Both the position numbers and the translations under genes were made by a program. From Nepenthes gracilis (taxonomy: Eukaryota > Streptophyta > Magnoliopsida > Caryophyllales > Nepenthaceae), in NCBI GenBank assembly GCA_033239525.1, contig BSYO01000033.1:9725501-9789500 (forward strand): a stretch of DNA of 64,000 bases, written 5' to 3'. Positions 1 through 11,148 of the stretch are shown piece after piece. A model generated the notes under the pieces. It did not search any database and was not told the origin of the DNA. It saw only the letters and a list, made by a program, of their open reading frames with translations. Each line of letters starts with the position of its first letter. Position 1 is the first letter of the stretch.

Positions 1-851
1 TTTTTTTTTCATTTTTCAATTATTTTAATTTTTTAATCCTTTTTTTAAATGGTAGGCTACAAAATTAGTACCGGTAGAAAAATACAAACTTCTTATCAAT
101 GACACCAAAAACTTGGCCGAACATCAATAGGTATAGTTCTTTTTTACCTCACAAGTGTAGAAGAGTTTGGTATAATTTTTTCGGTTTGTTGGTTATCATA
201 TCCACAGTGAGTCGATTTTTTACGCTAAATTAATTTCGTAACTATTTTATATTACAAAAATATTAATAGAAAATTAAGATGTTAATTTAATGAGAATCAG
301 TGTGGCTATAACAACTATGGTTGACCATAATTTTTCTAAATGATACAAAATATTAAATAACAAAAATAGAAACTACTAGAAATCAAAATGCTTACGGCGG
401 CAATATCGTCCAACAGCAATAGAAATTAAAATGTAGAACATTAGAGTGTAGAAATATAAAATTAAAAGGGCAGCTGTAACTCAATCATCTAAGACTGAGA
501 AAATAAAAAGACAATAAATAAAGTTTAAGAGCTAAATAACGTAAATATAAAATTATAAGAGCGGCGGTACTTCAATCTTCTAAGACTTTGAAAATAAAAA
601 GAAGAAAATAAACTGTATAAAATTAAATAACGAAATATAAAATTGTTAGGTATTAGATATCAGATGCTAACAATTATTAATCATAACGTGTTAATTTTCA
701 CAATACAACATAATGTAAAATTACGAAATTTTGATATCAACGCGAAAATAAACCAATCAGAGAAAATAAAAAACAAATGGTAGGAAATTGATAGAGTTGA
801 ACTAATCTAAAAATAAACTTTATATTAAGCTAAGATTTATAGGTACGAAAG
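1..851. other. AT-rich flanking DNA
   Basis: AT-rich sequence with no reading frame I would defend and no recognisable repeat structure. Bases 847-851 (GAAAG) are the left copy of the target-site duplication of the Tat1 element that follows; the right copy is at 21295-21299. Confidence 0.7.
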
Positions 852-1983
852 TGATGGGTATACCACAGTTGGGTTGGCCCAATGGTCAAAGAAGGCCCAA
901 ATAGCCGGTTCGACGGTCAATTCTAATGTTGGCCCAACAAGAGGTAAAGGACCAAATCCTGAAAAGCCCAAAACGCTCCCTCAACGGTCAACGCCAGCGT
1001 TGAACATCAAGACGCAAGTAGGCGGCCAACTCGAGTACAGAACGGTCAACCTGAGCGTTGACCGGAAGTACTGTAGCGGCAGGCCCAAAAAGACGGTAAA
1101 TCTGATACAAGCCAGGCCCAATTTGACAGGCGATCTCGTACACGAAAAGTAATGATCCTTTCATGATTACACACTTTCCTAAAAGCTGATATTCTCCAAA
1201 AAGGCAATAAGGAATTCGGCGCTAACGATGGAGTCTAAACAGTCACAAGAGCATGAAAGGAAAGCAGATGATTTGAATATCCATTGCACTATTCAAAAGA
1301 AAAAGGATCCACCAAATCACGCCAGTCATGCTCACCAACTCAGAGAAGGCCGCCATTGCCAAGCCAAAAGATCACGCCACCTTGACCAGAGAAGGTGACT
1401 CTCCTACTATCTATATAAGCTTGGAGCTTCATTCTGGAAGACAAGCTTTCGAATACGCCCTCTAGCTCACCTTCAAGAGAACATACTGAACACGCTCTCT
1501 GAGAGAATAAAAAGAGACTTCCTGATACAGTCTAAGTCACGAACGCTTACAGTGCTTGAGCAAAGGCTCTCCTTCTCTCTCTCTCTGCATAAAGTGTTCA
1601 CCTTCAGAACCCACCAAAGGCCTTCAGATTGCAGAAGTCCTTTCCGGCTCTCTGATAATTGTCCCCCAAAGCTTCCACGCTTTTGGAACGCAGCTTCCAC
1701 TCGCTCTCTGTGAGTAGTAAGCTGAACTCACCTCTCAACGGGCCAACACTCCTGACAAACCTATTCTCTTTCTTTCTCTTTTATTTATCAGCTCACCTTC
1801 CTCGATTCGAAAGCTTTTTACTGACTTGAGCGTCGGAGTATTTTCACCGGGACAACCTCCCGCCGACACGTTGACCTTTTGTTCATTTTAGTGGTATGCA
1901 AAATTCAGACTCAATGAACGGAGCCAGATCGAACCAACCAGACGAATCCAAATCTGTTCAAAATTGAATCCAGGTACGCATCA
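852..1983 (+). repeat. Tat1 5' LTR
   Basis: Matches 20161-21294 almost end to end, starts TGATGGG and ends ATCA. A TATA-like box (CTATATAAG) lies at 1411-1419. The first 250 bases contain GGTCAAC and GTTGACC in inverted pairs, for example 1044-1050 with 1057-1063. A pyrimidine-rich stretch at about 1570-1590 lies in the probable transcribed part. Confidence 0.93.
1411..1419 (+). promoter_or_regulatory. TATA-like box of Tat1 5' LTR
   Basis: CTATATAAG, found again in the 3' LTR at 20721-20729. Its position in the middle of the LTR fits a U3 promoter driving gag-pol. The start site itself is inferred. Confidence 0.55.
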
Positions 1984-2003
1984 TTGGCGTCATCTATGGG
2001 AAG
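1984..2003 (+). other. Tat1 primer-binding site
   Basis: TTGGCGTCATCTATGGGAAG follows the LTR directly. It resembles the Tat-type site (TTGGCGCC...TGTGGGAA) with several changes. The same position in Tat3 (56850) and Tat2 (42988 leftward, - strand) carries related sequence. Confidence 0.75.
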
Positions 2004-2067
2004 TGCTTACAAAAAGCCAACAACAATTCCTCGCAACGCTCTCTTTTCACTACTAGATTCATCCTCA

Positions 2068-3630
2068 ATGGTGAATACGAGAGCCTAAGCTAGCGATCTC
2101 ACTAGAGACGTCACTTCTCCCAACCAGGACTACGCTGCTGGTACCCTGGTCAATGAGGCTACAGGTGCGGTTTCAATGCCTTACTTTCAGCAACTGATGG
2201 AGCAGATGCAGACCAAGAACCGTCTGCTCCAAATACTCTGCTCTCGAGAAGAGCAGTCACAGTAGGCGGCTCCGTCAGTAGCCGTCCCTGCACTGGCCAC
2301 CCAAAAAGGTGGCCAAAGAAAAAAGAAGCCGGCCAAAAGGCCCGAGAGGCCCACAAATAATCTGATCCAAGCCTCCTCGGGCACTCCAAGCCACAACAAG
2401 CCTAAAGAACGCTCTACGAGTACAACTCCGGGAGAAAGTCCGGAGAGAAGAAATCCCCGATACTCTCGGATAGAAGACGAAAACGCAATCCAGGAGCGAG
2501 CTTTCAGGACTGCCGGATCCGCTGGAGGCAGTAGCCAGTCGGCTACTGGAACCTCCAAGGACAAAACAAAGTTGAGAGCTTACCTCAACTCTAAGAAATC
2601 TGCCAACGTTGCTTGCGCAGATCCGCAAGTGGATAAGATTTGGAACCGCGTGTTCCAGGACGATGAACGCGCTATTGACATTGACAGATCTCCTTTCACA
2701 GCAGAGATCCTAAACCGTCCACTGCCCACCAAGTTCAAGATGCCTTCTCTTGACTCATACGATAGGAGTAGTGATCCAGCTGACCATCTGGAACATTTCC
2801 GCACCCATCTGAGTCTACAAGAGTTGGAAGACTCAGCGATATGCCGCTGCTTCCCGCTCACGTTGAAGGGAGATACCCGCATCTGGTTTCATCACCTTCC
2901 TTCAGGCACCATCGGCAGCTTCCGAGAGCTCACGGATCTCTTCCTAGAGCTCACGGATCTCTTTCTAACTCAGTACGCCTCGAGCCGACGGGAAGAGAAG
3001 CAATAGTGGTGCCTCTCCCACATCAAGTAGAAGCTGGGAGAGAACCCTCGGTGATTCCTCGACCGCTTTGTGGCAGAGGTCAGGCGGACTCGCCGGATCA
3101 CGAAGGAGATAAAACTGGGTAGTTTCATCTCCGCGATGACCTACGGGGACTTCTTCAAGCACCTAGCCCACAAGAATCCCCAAACCTTCCGGGAGGCGGA
3201 GTCCATCACCCAGGCTTATGCTGCAGCAGATGAGGCCAACGAAGCGAAATGCCTAGAGCAGGCAGATCAACCTTGATCATTCCCTGGAGAGAGAAAAAGA
3301 AAATACGGCGACAGTGATCACTCTTGCCAGAAGCAGCAAAGGATTGGGCCACCGGAACGCAGAGATTACGGGTCCACCAGCTTTAACACCTCGACGGACA
3401 CACGCTCAATTGTCCTCATCTAGATCCGCTGGGAAAAGTTCTTGAAGTGGGCGAAACCACTGAAGAAGGACACTAGGAACCAGTCAAAGTATTGCGACTT
3501 CCACCGCTCTGTTGGGCATTCTACTGAGGATTGTAAAATGCTGTAGAGGGAGATTGAGGAGTTGATTCGCAGAGGCAACCTCACCAAATTCATCAAGGGC
3601 CTTGGGTAGAATTCAGGAGCAGCTGGCGGA
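2068..3630 (+). pseudogene. Tat1 gag (broken)
   Basis: The start ATG at 2068 begins MVNTRA, like the Tat3 gag at 56945. A TAA at 2086 and a TAG at 2263 interrupt the N-terminal part; the frame is then open to 3006. That stretch holds the conserved gag core (residues FTAEIL...PSLDSYDRSSDPADHLEHFRT, then the SAICRCFPLTLKG and RIWFHHLP motifs). A short direct repeat at about 2927-2964 duplicates the segment reading ELTDLFL. After a frameshift, 3070-3276 continues gag. A CHHC-like zinc finger (YCDFHRSVGHSTEDC) is readable at about 3490-3535. Gag would form the particle and bind RNA; this copy cannot make a full protein. Confidence 0.85.
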
Positions 3631-3669
3631 GAAGGGCAGGAGCAGTCTCCTCCCCCAAATCAGGTTGCG

Positions 3670-5375
3670 GCAGGGGTGGTTAATATGATCACCTCCCGAC
3701 CTACCAAAAATCCAGCCGACAACGAGAAGCAGCAAACTGGGAGGAAGAAGCAGCGCACGGCGGACAATACTATTAGCTTTAATGATAATGATTTGGCTCA
3801 TGTAATATCACCCCATGCTGATCCCTCGTTGTATCTACGCTCGTTTCAGACGGTAGTATCGACTTGGATTTGCTTTACTTGGATGCATTCTTTAAACTAA
3901 GCTTAAAAAAGAACCAATTAAAACCTGTCGAAGGCCCATTGTATGGCCTTGACAACGAACCAATGCCCGTCCAAGGGACCATCCAACTGGAGGTCGCCTT
4001 GGGTAGGTATCCAAAAACAGTAAGCCGAATACTCACCTTCCTAGTGGTTGACCTACCCTCTGTTTATAATGCAATACTAGGCAAACCGTGCTTAACAGCG
4101 TTCGGGGCGGTCACCTCAATTCCACACCTCAAGATGAAGTTCCCAATGCCTTATGGTGTGGGTGAAATGTTAGGTGACCAGGTTACTCGACGGATATGTT
4201 ACATGTCTCAGGTTGCCCCTAGCGGCAGCACTAGAATAGTTGGGAAACTCGATCATTGAGATGAGATAACCCTACAGCAAGCGCAGTTCGGCGAAGCCAT
4301 AGGTCTAGTCCCACTGGACCTGAAGGAACCGGAAAGGTGTGTACAGATCAGCGGCTCACTCACCAGAACACTGCGCGAAGAGTTGATCGCGTTCCTGCAA
4401 CAGAACACTGACATCTTTGCATGGACTCCAACAGACATGCCTAGGATTCCGGCTGAGGTGATGGTCCACAAGTTGAGGCTTGATCCAAGCGGGAAGCCTG
4501 TCAGGCAGAAGCGGAGAAACCACTCCGTAGAAAAGCAGATCGCCATCCGAGAGGAGGTGAAAAAGCTGCTGGACGCAGGTTTTATTAGGAAGTCCACTAC
4601 CCATATTGGCTCTCTAACGTCGTTCTGGTGAAGAAAAGCAACGAAAAATAACGGATGTGCATCAATTTTATCGACGTTAACAAGGCATGCCCAAAGGACA
4701 ACTTTCCCTTACCCAGGATCGACCTGCCGGTTGACTCGATAGCCGGACATGAGTTGCTAAGCTTCATGGACGTCTATTCAGATTACAATCAGATCCAGAT
4801 GAGTCCAGAAGATGAGGAACACATTCCGTTCATGACTGATCAGTGCACCTATTGCTACAAAGTGATTCCCTCCGGACTAAAAAAATGCTAGAGCAACCTA
4901 TCAACGACTCGTTAATAAGATGTTTGAAAAACAGATCGGTCGCAACATGGAGGTCTACTTCGATGACATGCTCGTCAAGAGCAAGGTCACCGGCGACCAC
5001 ATTCGCGACCTGGCAGAGTCGTTTGAGGTTCTACGTAAGCATCATATGAAGCTGAACACGGCTAAATGTGTCTTTGGGGTAGCCTCCGGCAAATTCTTGG
5101 GTTTCATCGTCTCCCAACTGGAAATTGAGGCAAACCCAGAGAAGATTAAGGCTCTCGCCGACATGGCTCCACCACAGAGCGTAAAGGACGTCCAACTATT
5201 GACTGGACAACTAGCAGCGCTGTTCCGCTTCCCCGCGAAGTCTGGCAACAAGTACCAGCCCTTCTTTAAGGCCCTTAGAGGAACAAAATACAACGAGTTT
5301 CAATGGATGGCAGACTGCTAGACAGCTTTCGATGAATTGAAGTAGTATCTGGCCAACCCGCCGTAACTAGTGTCA
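3670..5375 (+). pseudogene. Tat1 pol, first part: protease and reverse transcriptase
   Basis: The protease region is readable at about 3676-4259 (ISFNDNDL, then LLYLDAF and FLVVDLPSVYNAILGKPCL). It has a frameshift near 3850, and the expected D-T/S-G catalytic motif is not readable. Reverse transcriptase follows: REEVKKLLDAGFIR (about 4551-4592), MCINFIDVNKACPKD (4655 on), FMDVYSDYNQIQ (about 4766-4800) and the active site YFDDML (about 4953-4970), where this lineage normally has YVDD. Frameshifts near 4600 and 4885 split it. The RT connection and start of RNase H run to 5375, where the Tekay-like element cuts in. The frame resumes at 14458. Confidence 0.88.
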
Positions 5376-6058
5376 CCCAATGTAACGGGACGAATTTTTT
5401 TTTTTTTATTCCGTCATTCATAACATAATTGAAAACCCAAACTAAACCGATTAGGTGCAACACGGGATCTCAGATGCCATCTAGGACCCATATACTTTTA
5501 ACCACAATAAGTAAGCGGAAGTTACTCTAACACTTGCGGAAGCATTCATATTCATTCCAAAATATTCATTTCCGAGTACATAGCCAAAAATGTTTAACCA
5601 TAGAAGTCCATTAAGTCATTACAATAACATTTCTCACAAAATAAGCTTCCGAGGTCTTTGATAATCCTTCGAACAAGCTCTAATCACTCCAACTCGTCAG
5701 GCACAGGCTCTAAAGCTTCATCTGTAGGGGGAAAAACATAAAACAGTGAGTCGAGGCTCAACAAGATACATGCACATGAATTGTAAAACGGTTATGCCCA
5801 AATGATTATATAACCATGCAGGACCAGAACATTCAATCAATACATCATCTGAAAAAAACAGTAAAAGCGTGCTATAACGATATCAAACCTTATGTTTCAT
5901 AAATCAGTACGCTATAGACTGTAAAACAATAAACTGTAAACTTGACAATACATGGTAAACTGAAAATAATGCCCTATCATCCTTTCACTGTACGATTCAT
6001 TATCATCATTTTACTGTAATATAGCATATCGGTAAAACAGTACTTCATATTATTTTTC

Positions 6059-6165
6059 CTCCTTGTACAAAGCCCTGAGGACGGCTATCATTCCCTCCTT
6101 GTACCAAGCCCTGAGGACGGCTATCATTTCCTCCTTGTACCAAGCCCCGAGGACGGCTATCATTC
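6059..6165 (-). repeat. Short tandem repeat, three units of about 36 bp
   Basis: Three near-identical units built on CTCCTTGTACCAAGCCC and GAGGACGGCTATCATT. The sister LTR holds the same three units at about 11820-11930, so the array predates the insertion. Confidence 0.85.
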
Positions 6166-6711
6166 ATCTTTTATCAAAAACCCCTTATTAAAATCAGACT
6201 TGCATAATATATCTTCAGCTGTCTTTAAGTATACATGGAAATTTCATCGGTACAGTTCGGTACATATTTTCGGAAACAAATTACATTTGGGGCCGGTTTA
6301 GGTTTTTATCAAGGAAGGGCCGGAGTTCCTTTCTTGTTAAGGAGCCGATTTCATTTTCAGTAAAAAAAAGCCGAAGTTCCTTTTTGACAGAGGCCGGTGT
6401 GCTTTTTGTGGACGGAGTGCTTTTTACTCAAGAGACGGAGTGCTTTTACTTAAGGGATGGAGTGCTTTTACTCAAGGGATGGAGTGCTTTTTACTACTGG
6501 ACGGACTGCTTCTCGGGACGGAGTGCTTTTCCTTTAAAACCGGCGTGCAAATTCCTTCTTAAAAACCAGAGTGACATTCCTTTAAAACCGGAGTGCAATT
6601 CCTTTAAAACCGGAGTTCTTTCTTTAGTAAAGGATGGAGTTCATTAAAGCTGGTGTTCTTTTTCTTCAAAATGCCGGACTTCAGAAAGCTTGGACGGAGT
6701 ACTTTTAAAAA

Positions 6712-6935
6712 GGACGGAGCTCTTTTTGGACGGAGCACTTTCAAAGGGACGGACCTCTTTTTGGACGGAGCACTTTCAAAGGGTCGGAGCTCTTTTTGGA
6801 CGGAGCACTTTCAAAGGGACGGAGCTTTGTTTGGACGGAGCACTTTCAAAGGGACGGAGCTCTTTTTGGACGGAGCACTTTCAAGGGACGGAGCTCTTTT
6901 TGGACGGAGCACATTCAAAGGGACGGAGCTCATTT
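6712..6935 (-). repeat. 35-bp tandem repeat in the LTR (expanded)
   Basis: About six or seven units combine GGACGGAGCTCTTTTT with GGACGGAGCACTTTCAAA. The sister LTR has about three units at 12497-12615. The difference accounts for much of the length difference between the two LTRs and suggests slippage or unequal exchange after insertion. Translated frames through the array look repetitive and are not genes. Confidence 0.88.
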
Positions 6936-8020
6936 CTCAAAGGATGGAGTACTTTTGGACGGAGTACTTCTCATTAAAAGGGGCAGAGTGCTTTTCATTA
7001 ACAGGGACAGAGTGGCTTTTTATTAACAGGACGGAGTGCTTTTTACTCTTGGGGACGGAGCTCATTTTCTCGAAGGACGGAGCTCTTTTCTCGAAGGTTG
7101 GAGCTCATTTCTCAAATGACGGAATTCATTAAAAGCCGGAGTTCACTTTCTTATACAAATCCGAAGTTCATTTTAAGGACGGAGTTCTCTTTACATTAAG
7201 GCCGGAGCTCATTTTCAATACAAAGCTGTAGTTTATTTTCGGTTGAGGCCGGAGTACAAAATCGGTGTTCATTTTCCTCAAGGGACGGAGTTCGTTAAAA
7301 ATCGAAGTTCATTTTTCCTCAAGGGACGAGTCCATCTTCTTAATACAAGGCCGGAGTTAAAAAGCCGGACTGCTTTTCGGGCGGAGCTCTTTTCTTCGTT
7401 AGGGGAGCCGGTTTTCATTTTCAGCCGAGGTTTTTCTTTTTCAAAATGCAGGAGTGTTCAAAGCCGGAGTGCACAGAAGCCAGGCTTCATTTTCATATTA
7501 AGGCCGGAGTTCTTTTTCCAACAAAAGGACGGAATTCGTTTTCTTATACAAGCCGAAGCTCTTTTTCTTTATTACGGCTAGAGTTCATTTTACATTACAA
7601 GCCGGACTTCTTTTGGACGGAGTACTTTTTCCTTAAAAAGGACGGCGTTCTTTTTCTAAAACGGACGGAGTTCATTTTACATTGCAGAAGGTGGATATTC
7701 AATGCAGAAAGCAGGAACTTAAAGATAGAGTACACTTCAACATTCTCAAAACATGAGCTTAAAAGCAGAGCAGAATACACTTGCAATATACTTTAAGCAT
7801 GAATTTAGAAACAGAGCAGAATACACTTGTAATGAACTTAAAAATGGCGTCTGAGGTACACTTGCAATAAAGCATGAATTTCAAAGCAGAGTGCATGAAC
7901 TTAAAAGTAGCGTCCGAAGTATTTTGCCTGAGAGTTGATTCCTAGATTTTTTTACCGTCTTGAAGCTTTCTCCCCGTCACTCTCTTCCTTCTGCTAGCCT
8001 GTGCATCAACCAACCGACGC

Positions 8021-8035
8021 TAGCTTTTTATAGAG
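8021..8035 (-). promoter_or_regulatory. TATA-like box in the Tekay-like LTR
   Basis: The - strand reads CTCTATAAAAAGCTA. The sister LTR keeps TATAAAAAG at about 13731-13742; that copy lies upstream of gag and would be the working promoter. Confidence 0.5.
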
Positions 8036-8743
8036 GAGGGGTTTGGTGGGGTAAATAGGGTAAGTTACTTACTCCCGTACTTCTCTTCAGAAGGTAGGTG
8101 GCGTAACTGGATTAGTTGGCCCACTCCATTTGGTTGCCGCCTATTTGAGTTCTAACTAAATCCTAAAGTTTACTTTTGTTCTATTAATTTATTCTGGCCA
8201 ATTGCTCCTTATTCATTGCCAATGCTGCTGGTTTCAATTTTTGTAATCTGGTCAACTCTTCAATTCCAGTCAACACCTTCAAATCTGGTCAACTTTTACT
8301 TCAGCCTCTTGCACTTCCAAAACTGGCCAATCATTTCATATGGCCGGACTTGATTTAACAAGGGTGGAGCCGGACTTATTTTGCACAAGGGAAGGTCCGA
8401 ACTTGATTGAGCTTACGACGGCCGGTTTAGATTTTGTATTTTGGTCAATATCTTCAAGTCCGGTCAACTTCTTCTTATTATTTACTCCGTCCATCACCTT
8501 CGGATTTCTTCTCCTTGCACCCACAACTTCACTCCGGCCTCACCAACACACAAAGAGCCACTCCGGATTTCAAGGCCACTTTGGCCTCTCTTCATAAAAT
8601 TCACTTCGGTTTCTAAATTCAGGAGACAATGTCTGATTTCTCTAAAGCTAGTTTACATTTTTCCAATAACCTTCAATTTTTCTCGATCCTTTGATTATTT
8701 TGACTCGATGATTTTTCTATATTTTAGGATCTGGGTCGTCACA

Positions 8744-9587
8744 ATCTCCCCCACTTATAAAAATTTCGTCCTCGAAATTTGATGATCCTCACGGTCTCAT
8801 AATCACACGTATTCTTTCATCCAGAAGTTGTTCCCTCAGACAAGGAGTAATCTAGGAAATCTTAAGAATTGAATCATCCTAGTTCTTATCACAAAATAAA
8901 TTCTTAGACTACTGTCACATTCCGAGTCACAGTCATAACAATCACTCGAAGAGTCAACATTACTTTTAATTATTACCCTGAATCTTAAGATCCCAATTTA
9001 AGAACATGGCATCCTATCATCCAACCGTTTGGACTTACTCGCGATTTTATCTTTCACATCTTAACGATACAATCATTCCGACTCTTAAAATTTAAATAAT
9101 GGCTATCTTCAAAATGATATCCATAAGTTCTCAAGGTGAAAACTTCAACGGCTGATTCTGACTTACGTATGGGGTAACACTAATCCTGAACTCCTCCCCC
9201 ACTTAAATCAAAGGTATTCACCCATCATGATGTGAGTGGTAACATAATCTTAACCTTCCTCAAAAGTATTACATTCTACAATGTCTCACTAGACCCATTA
9301 GGGCCAACCTAAATGACATAAACGTCAATTACCCCAATTTGGTCTCGGGAAGCTATCTTGTATCTTCTACTCTAACGATTACAAATCTCACTCATGCCGA
9401 ACATCTCATTGACACTAAACTCCTCAAGGAATACTTGTCAGGTCACTTAACAACCTCGAATTCTTGACCAACAGATACGTCAACCTAATCTTTCTTTTGA
9501 TAATCTCCTCAGACAGCCACACAGCCAAAATCCCTCGATGACCACAAAATAACTTCTAGATGTGGTCGCACATTCCTTCATACATCA
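8744..9587 (-). other. Non-coding internal segment of the Tekay-like element, with polypurine tract
   Basis: This segment lies where pol would be expected, between the end of gag-protease and the 3' LTR, but no RT, RNase H or integrase motif is readable in any frame. Its left end carries the polypurine tract (- strand AAGTGGGGGAGAT). A second similar G-run (TTTAAGTGGGGGAGGAGTTC on the - strand) lies at about 9192-9211, possibly a duplicated tract. Confidence 0.75.
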
Positions 9588-10915
9588 TTACCACCAAATT
9601 CTGATCCCAAGGATCACACCAAAATCACCCATGTCTAACCACACTAAATCCACAACCAAATGGTTCCCATTCACCTCAACCATATATTCTGGATACATCA
9701 CATCAGTAACCACAGATGATCCGGTAGGTGTACACACAGATAATTTACAATCCAAAACACACGGGGTAGATACGATACAGCATGCAAATTGTGGAAAAAT
9801 AAAGAAATGGGTAGACCCCGAGTCAAATAATATGGATGCAGAAACTCCACAAACAGAAAGGGTACCTTCCACTACATTCGGAGGGGCCTCCAGATCTTGA
9901 ACAGCCACCGCAAAGGCTCTTGCCGAGACAATAGGCTTCTTTCCTTCCTTCCCCGGAGATAGTGGGCAGTTCCTGAGAATGTGGCCATGCTGTCCATATC
10001 CGAAACATGCTCCCGACATCTTACGGCATTCTTGTCCCGGATGTCTCTTTCCACAGAAGGTACAGTCATCAACTAATGCTCTGGTACCGGTCACTGACTG
10101 AGCTGATACAATACCTTTTTTCTTGTCGGCAGCTCTAGTCCTCTTGAACGGTCCAGAAGACCCTGCAGTTGATCATGTACTTACTCCCCCTCGGCTGGCG
10201 GTTCTCTTTGCATAGAACCTTTCTGTTTCCGTCTCCTTCTCATAGATTGCCGCTCTGTCCAAGATCTCGACGTAAGTCTGGAACTTCAAAATAGACAACA
10301 ACTTCCTAATATCATCTCGTAGCCCTTGGAGGAACTTTTTAGCTTTCCTCTATTCATCCTCCACATAAAATGATGCAAAGCGAGACAACTCCGTGAACTT
10401 GGCATCATATTCTTTAACGGTCATACTCCCTTGTCTCAGCCTCATAAACTCTTACTCTTTCTGATCTCGGAGACTAGACGAAAAATACTTTTCCAAAAAT
10501 GCCTCCTCAAACATCTCCCAGGTGATAGCTTCACTAGGCACTCCCATTGCCCGCTTCTGCTTGTTCCACCAACTATCCGCTTCACCCTCCAATTTATACG
10601 CAGCCAATTTGACCTTTTCTCGGTCAGTACAGCCAAGCACATCAAATATCTTCTTCATTCTTTTCATCCATACGTCCGCCTCAGCCAGATCAGGCTTTCC
10701 TAGGAAGTCCGGTGCTCTTTCAGCTGTGAACCTGTCATAAGTTGTAGGTCCAGGAGGTGCCGAAGCTGGCTCGGGTGTCGGGGCTGTATGCTTTTGCTCG
10801 ACGGATTCTACGACATTAGTGTCATCCTTTCCAGTAGATTGATATAGGCAGCCTCTCTTTCATAGGGCGTGCTAACGCCACCGTGGCCATTTCTCCCACC
10901 TCTTCTAATTGCCAT
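9588..10915 (-). pseudogene. Tekay-like gag-protease (broken)
   Basis: Gag begins at the ATG at 10915 (MAIRRGGRNGHGG). A frameshift near 10835 moves the frame to one with RFTAERAPDFLGKPDLAEAD and AAYKLEGEADSWW, the usual chromoviral gag core. In-frame stops follow RDQKE (near 10452) and VEDE (near 10353). The zinc knuckle reads CFGYGQHGHILRNC; its second cysteine is tyrosine here, which should weaken metal binding. The protease motif ILFDSGSTHFFI follows at about 9747-9790 and the frame ends at 9588. Gag packages element RNA and the aspartic protease matures the polyprotein. This copy is defective. Confidence 0.88.
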
Positions 10916-11129
10916 CCTATAATCAAGACAAACATATGAATATAAGGACAATGATCCAATGACTAAGAAAGAAGTATTCAATAACTTTAAGAAATTTCTA
11001 ACCAAGCCTAAGAACCAATCTCTTAAAGGTCCTAACTGTCTTAGCTTCTTGTACTTATTCCTACAGGAATTCTATTCAGAGATTCAAACCTATGCTTCCG
11101 CTTTTAGATCGATCAATTCCTAAGGCATC

Positions 11130-11148
11130 TCAACTCTCTGATACCAAT
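11130..11148 (-). other. Primer-binding site of the Tekay-like element
   Basis: The - strand reads AATTGGTATCAGAGAG next to the LTR. It matches the initiator-methionine tRNA type site (TGGTATCAGAG) and fixes the orientation. Confidence 0.85.

Larger units (their letters stand above)
5381..8743 (-). repeat. LTR of the Tekay-like element (3' in element direction)
   Basis: On the + strand it begins TGTAACGGGACG and ends GGTCGTCACA, so on the - strand it begins TGTGACGACCC, typical of these chromoviruses. Most of 6300-7700 is built from degenerate GGCCGGAGTTC / GGACGGAGCTC units separated by T-rich spacers. It contains no gene. Confidence 0.92.

Noticed and set aside
6384..7132. Open frames with repeated FWTEHFQRDGALFG-like units, also at 12076-12824
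   Set aside because: They are translations of the 35-bp and GGACGGAG repeats inside LTRs; the repeat is at DNA level and several frames are open at once.
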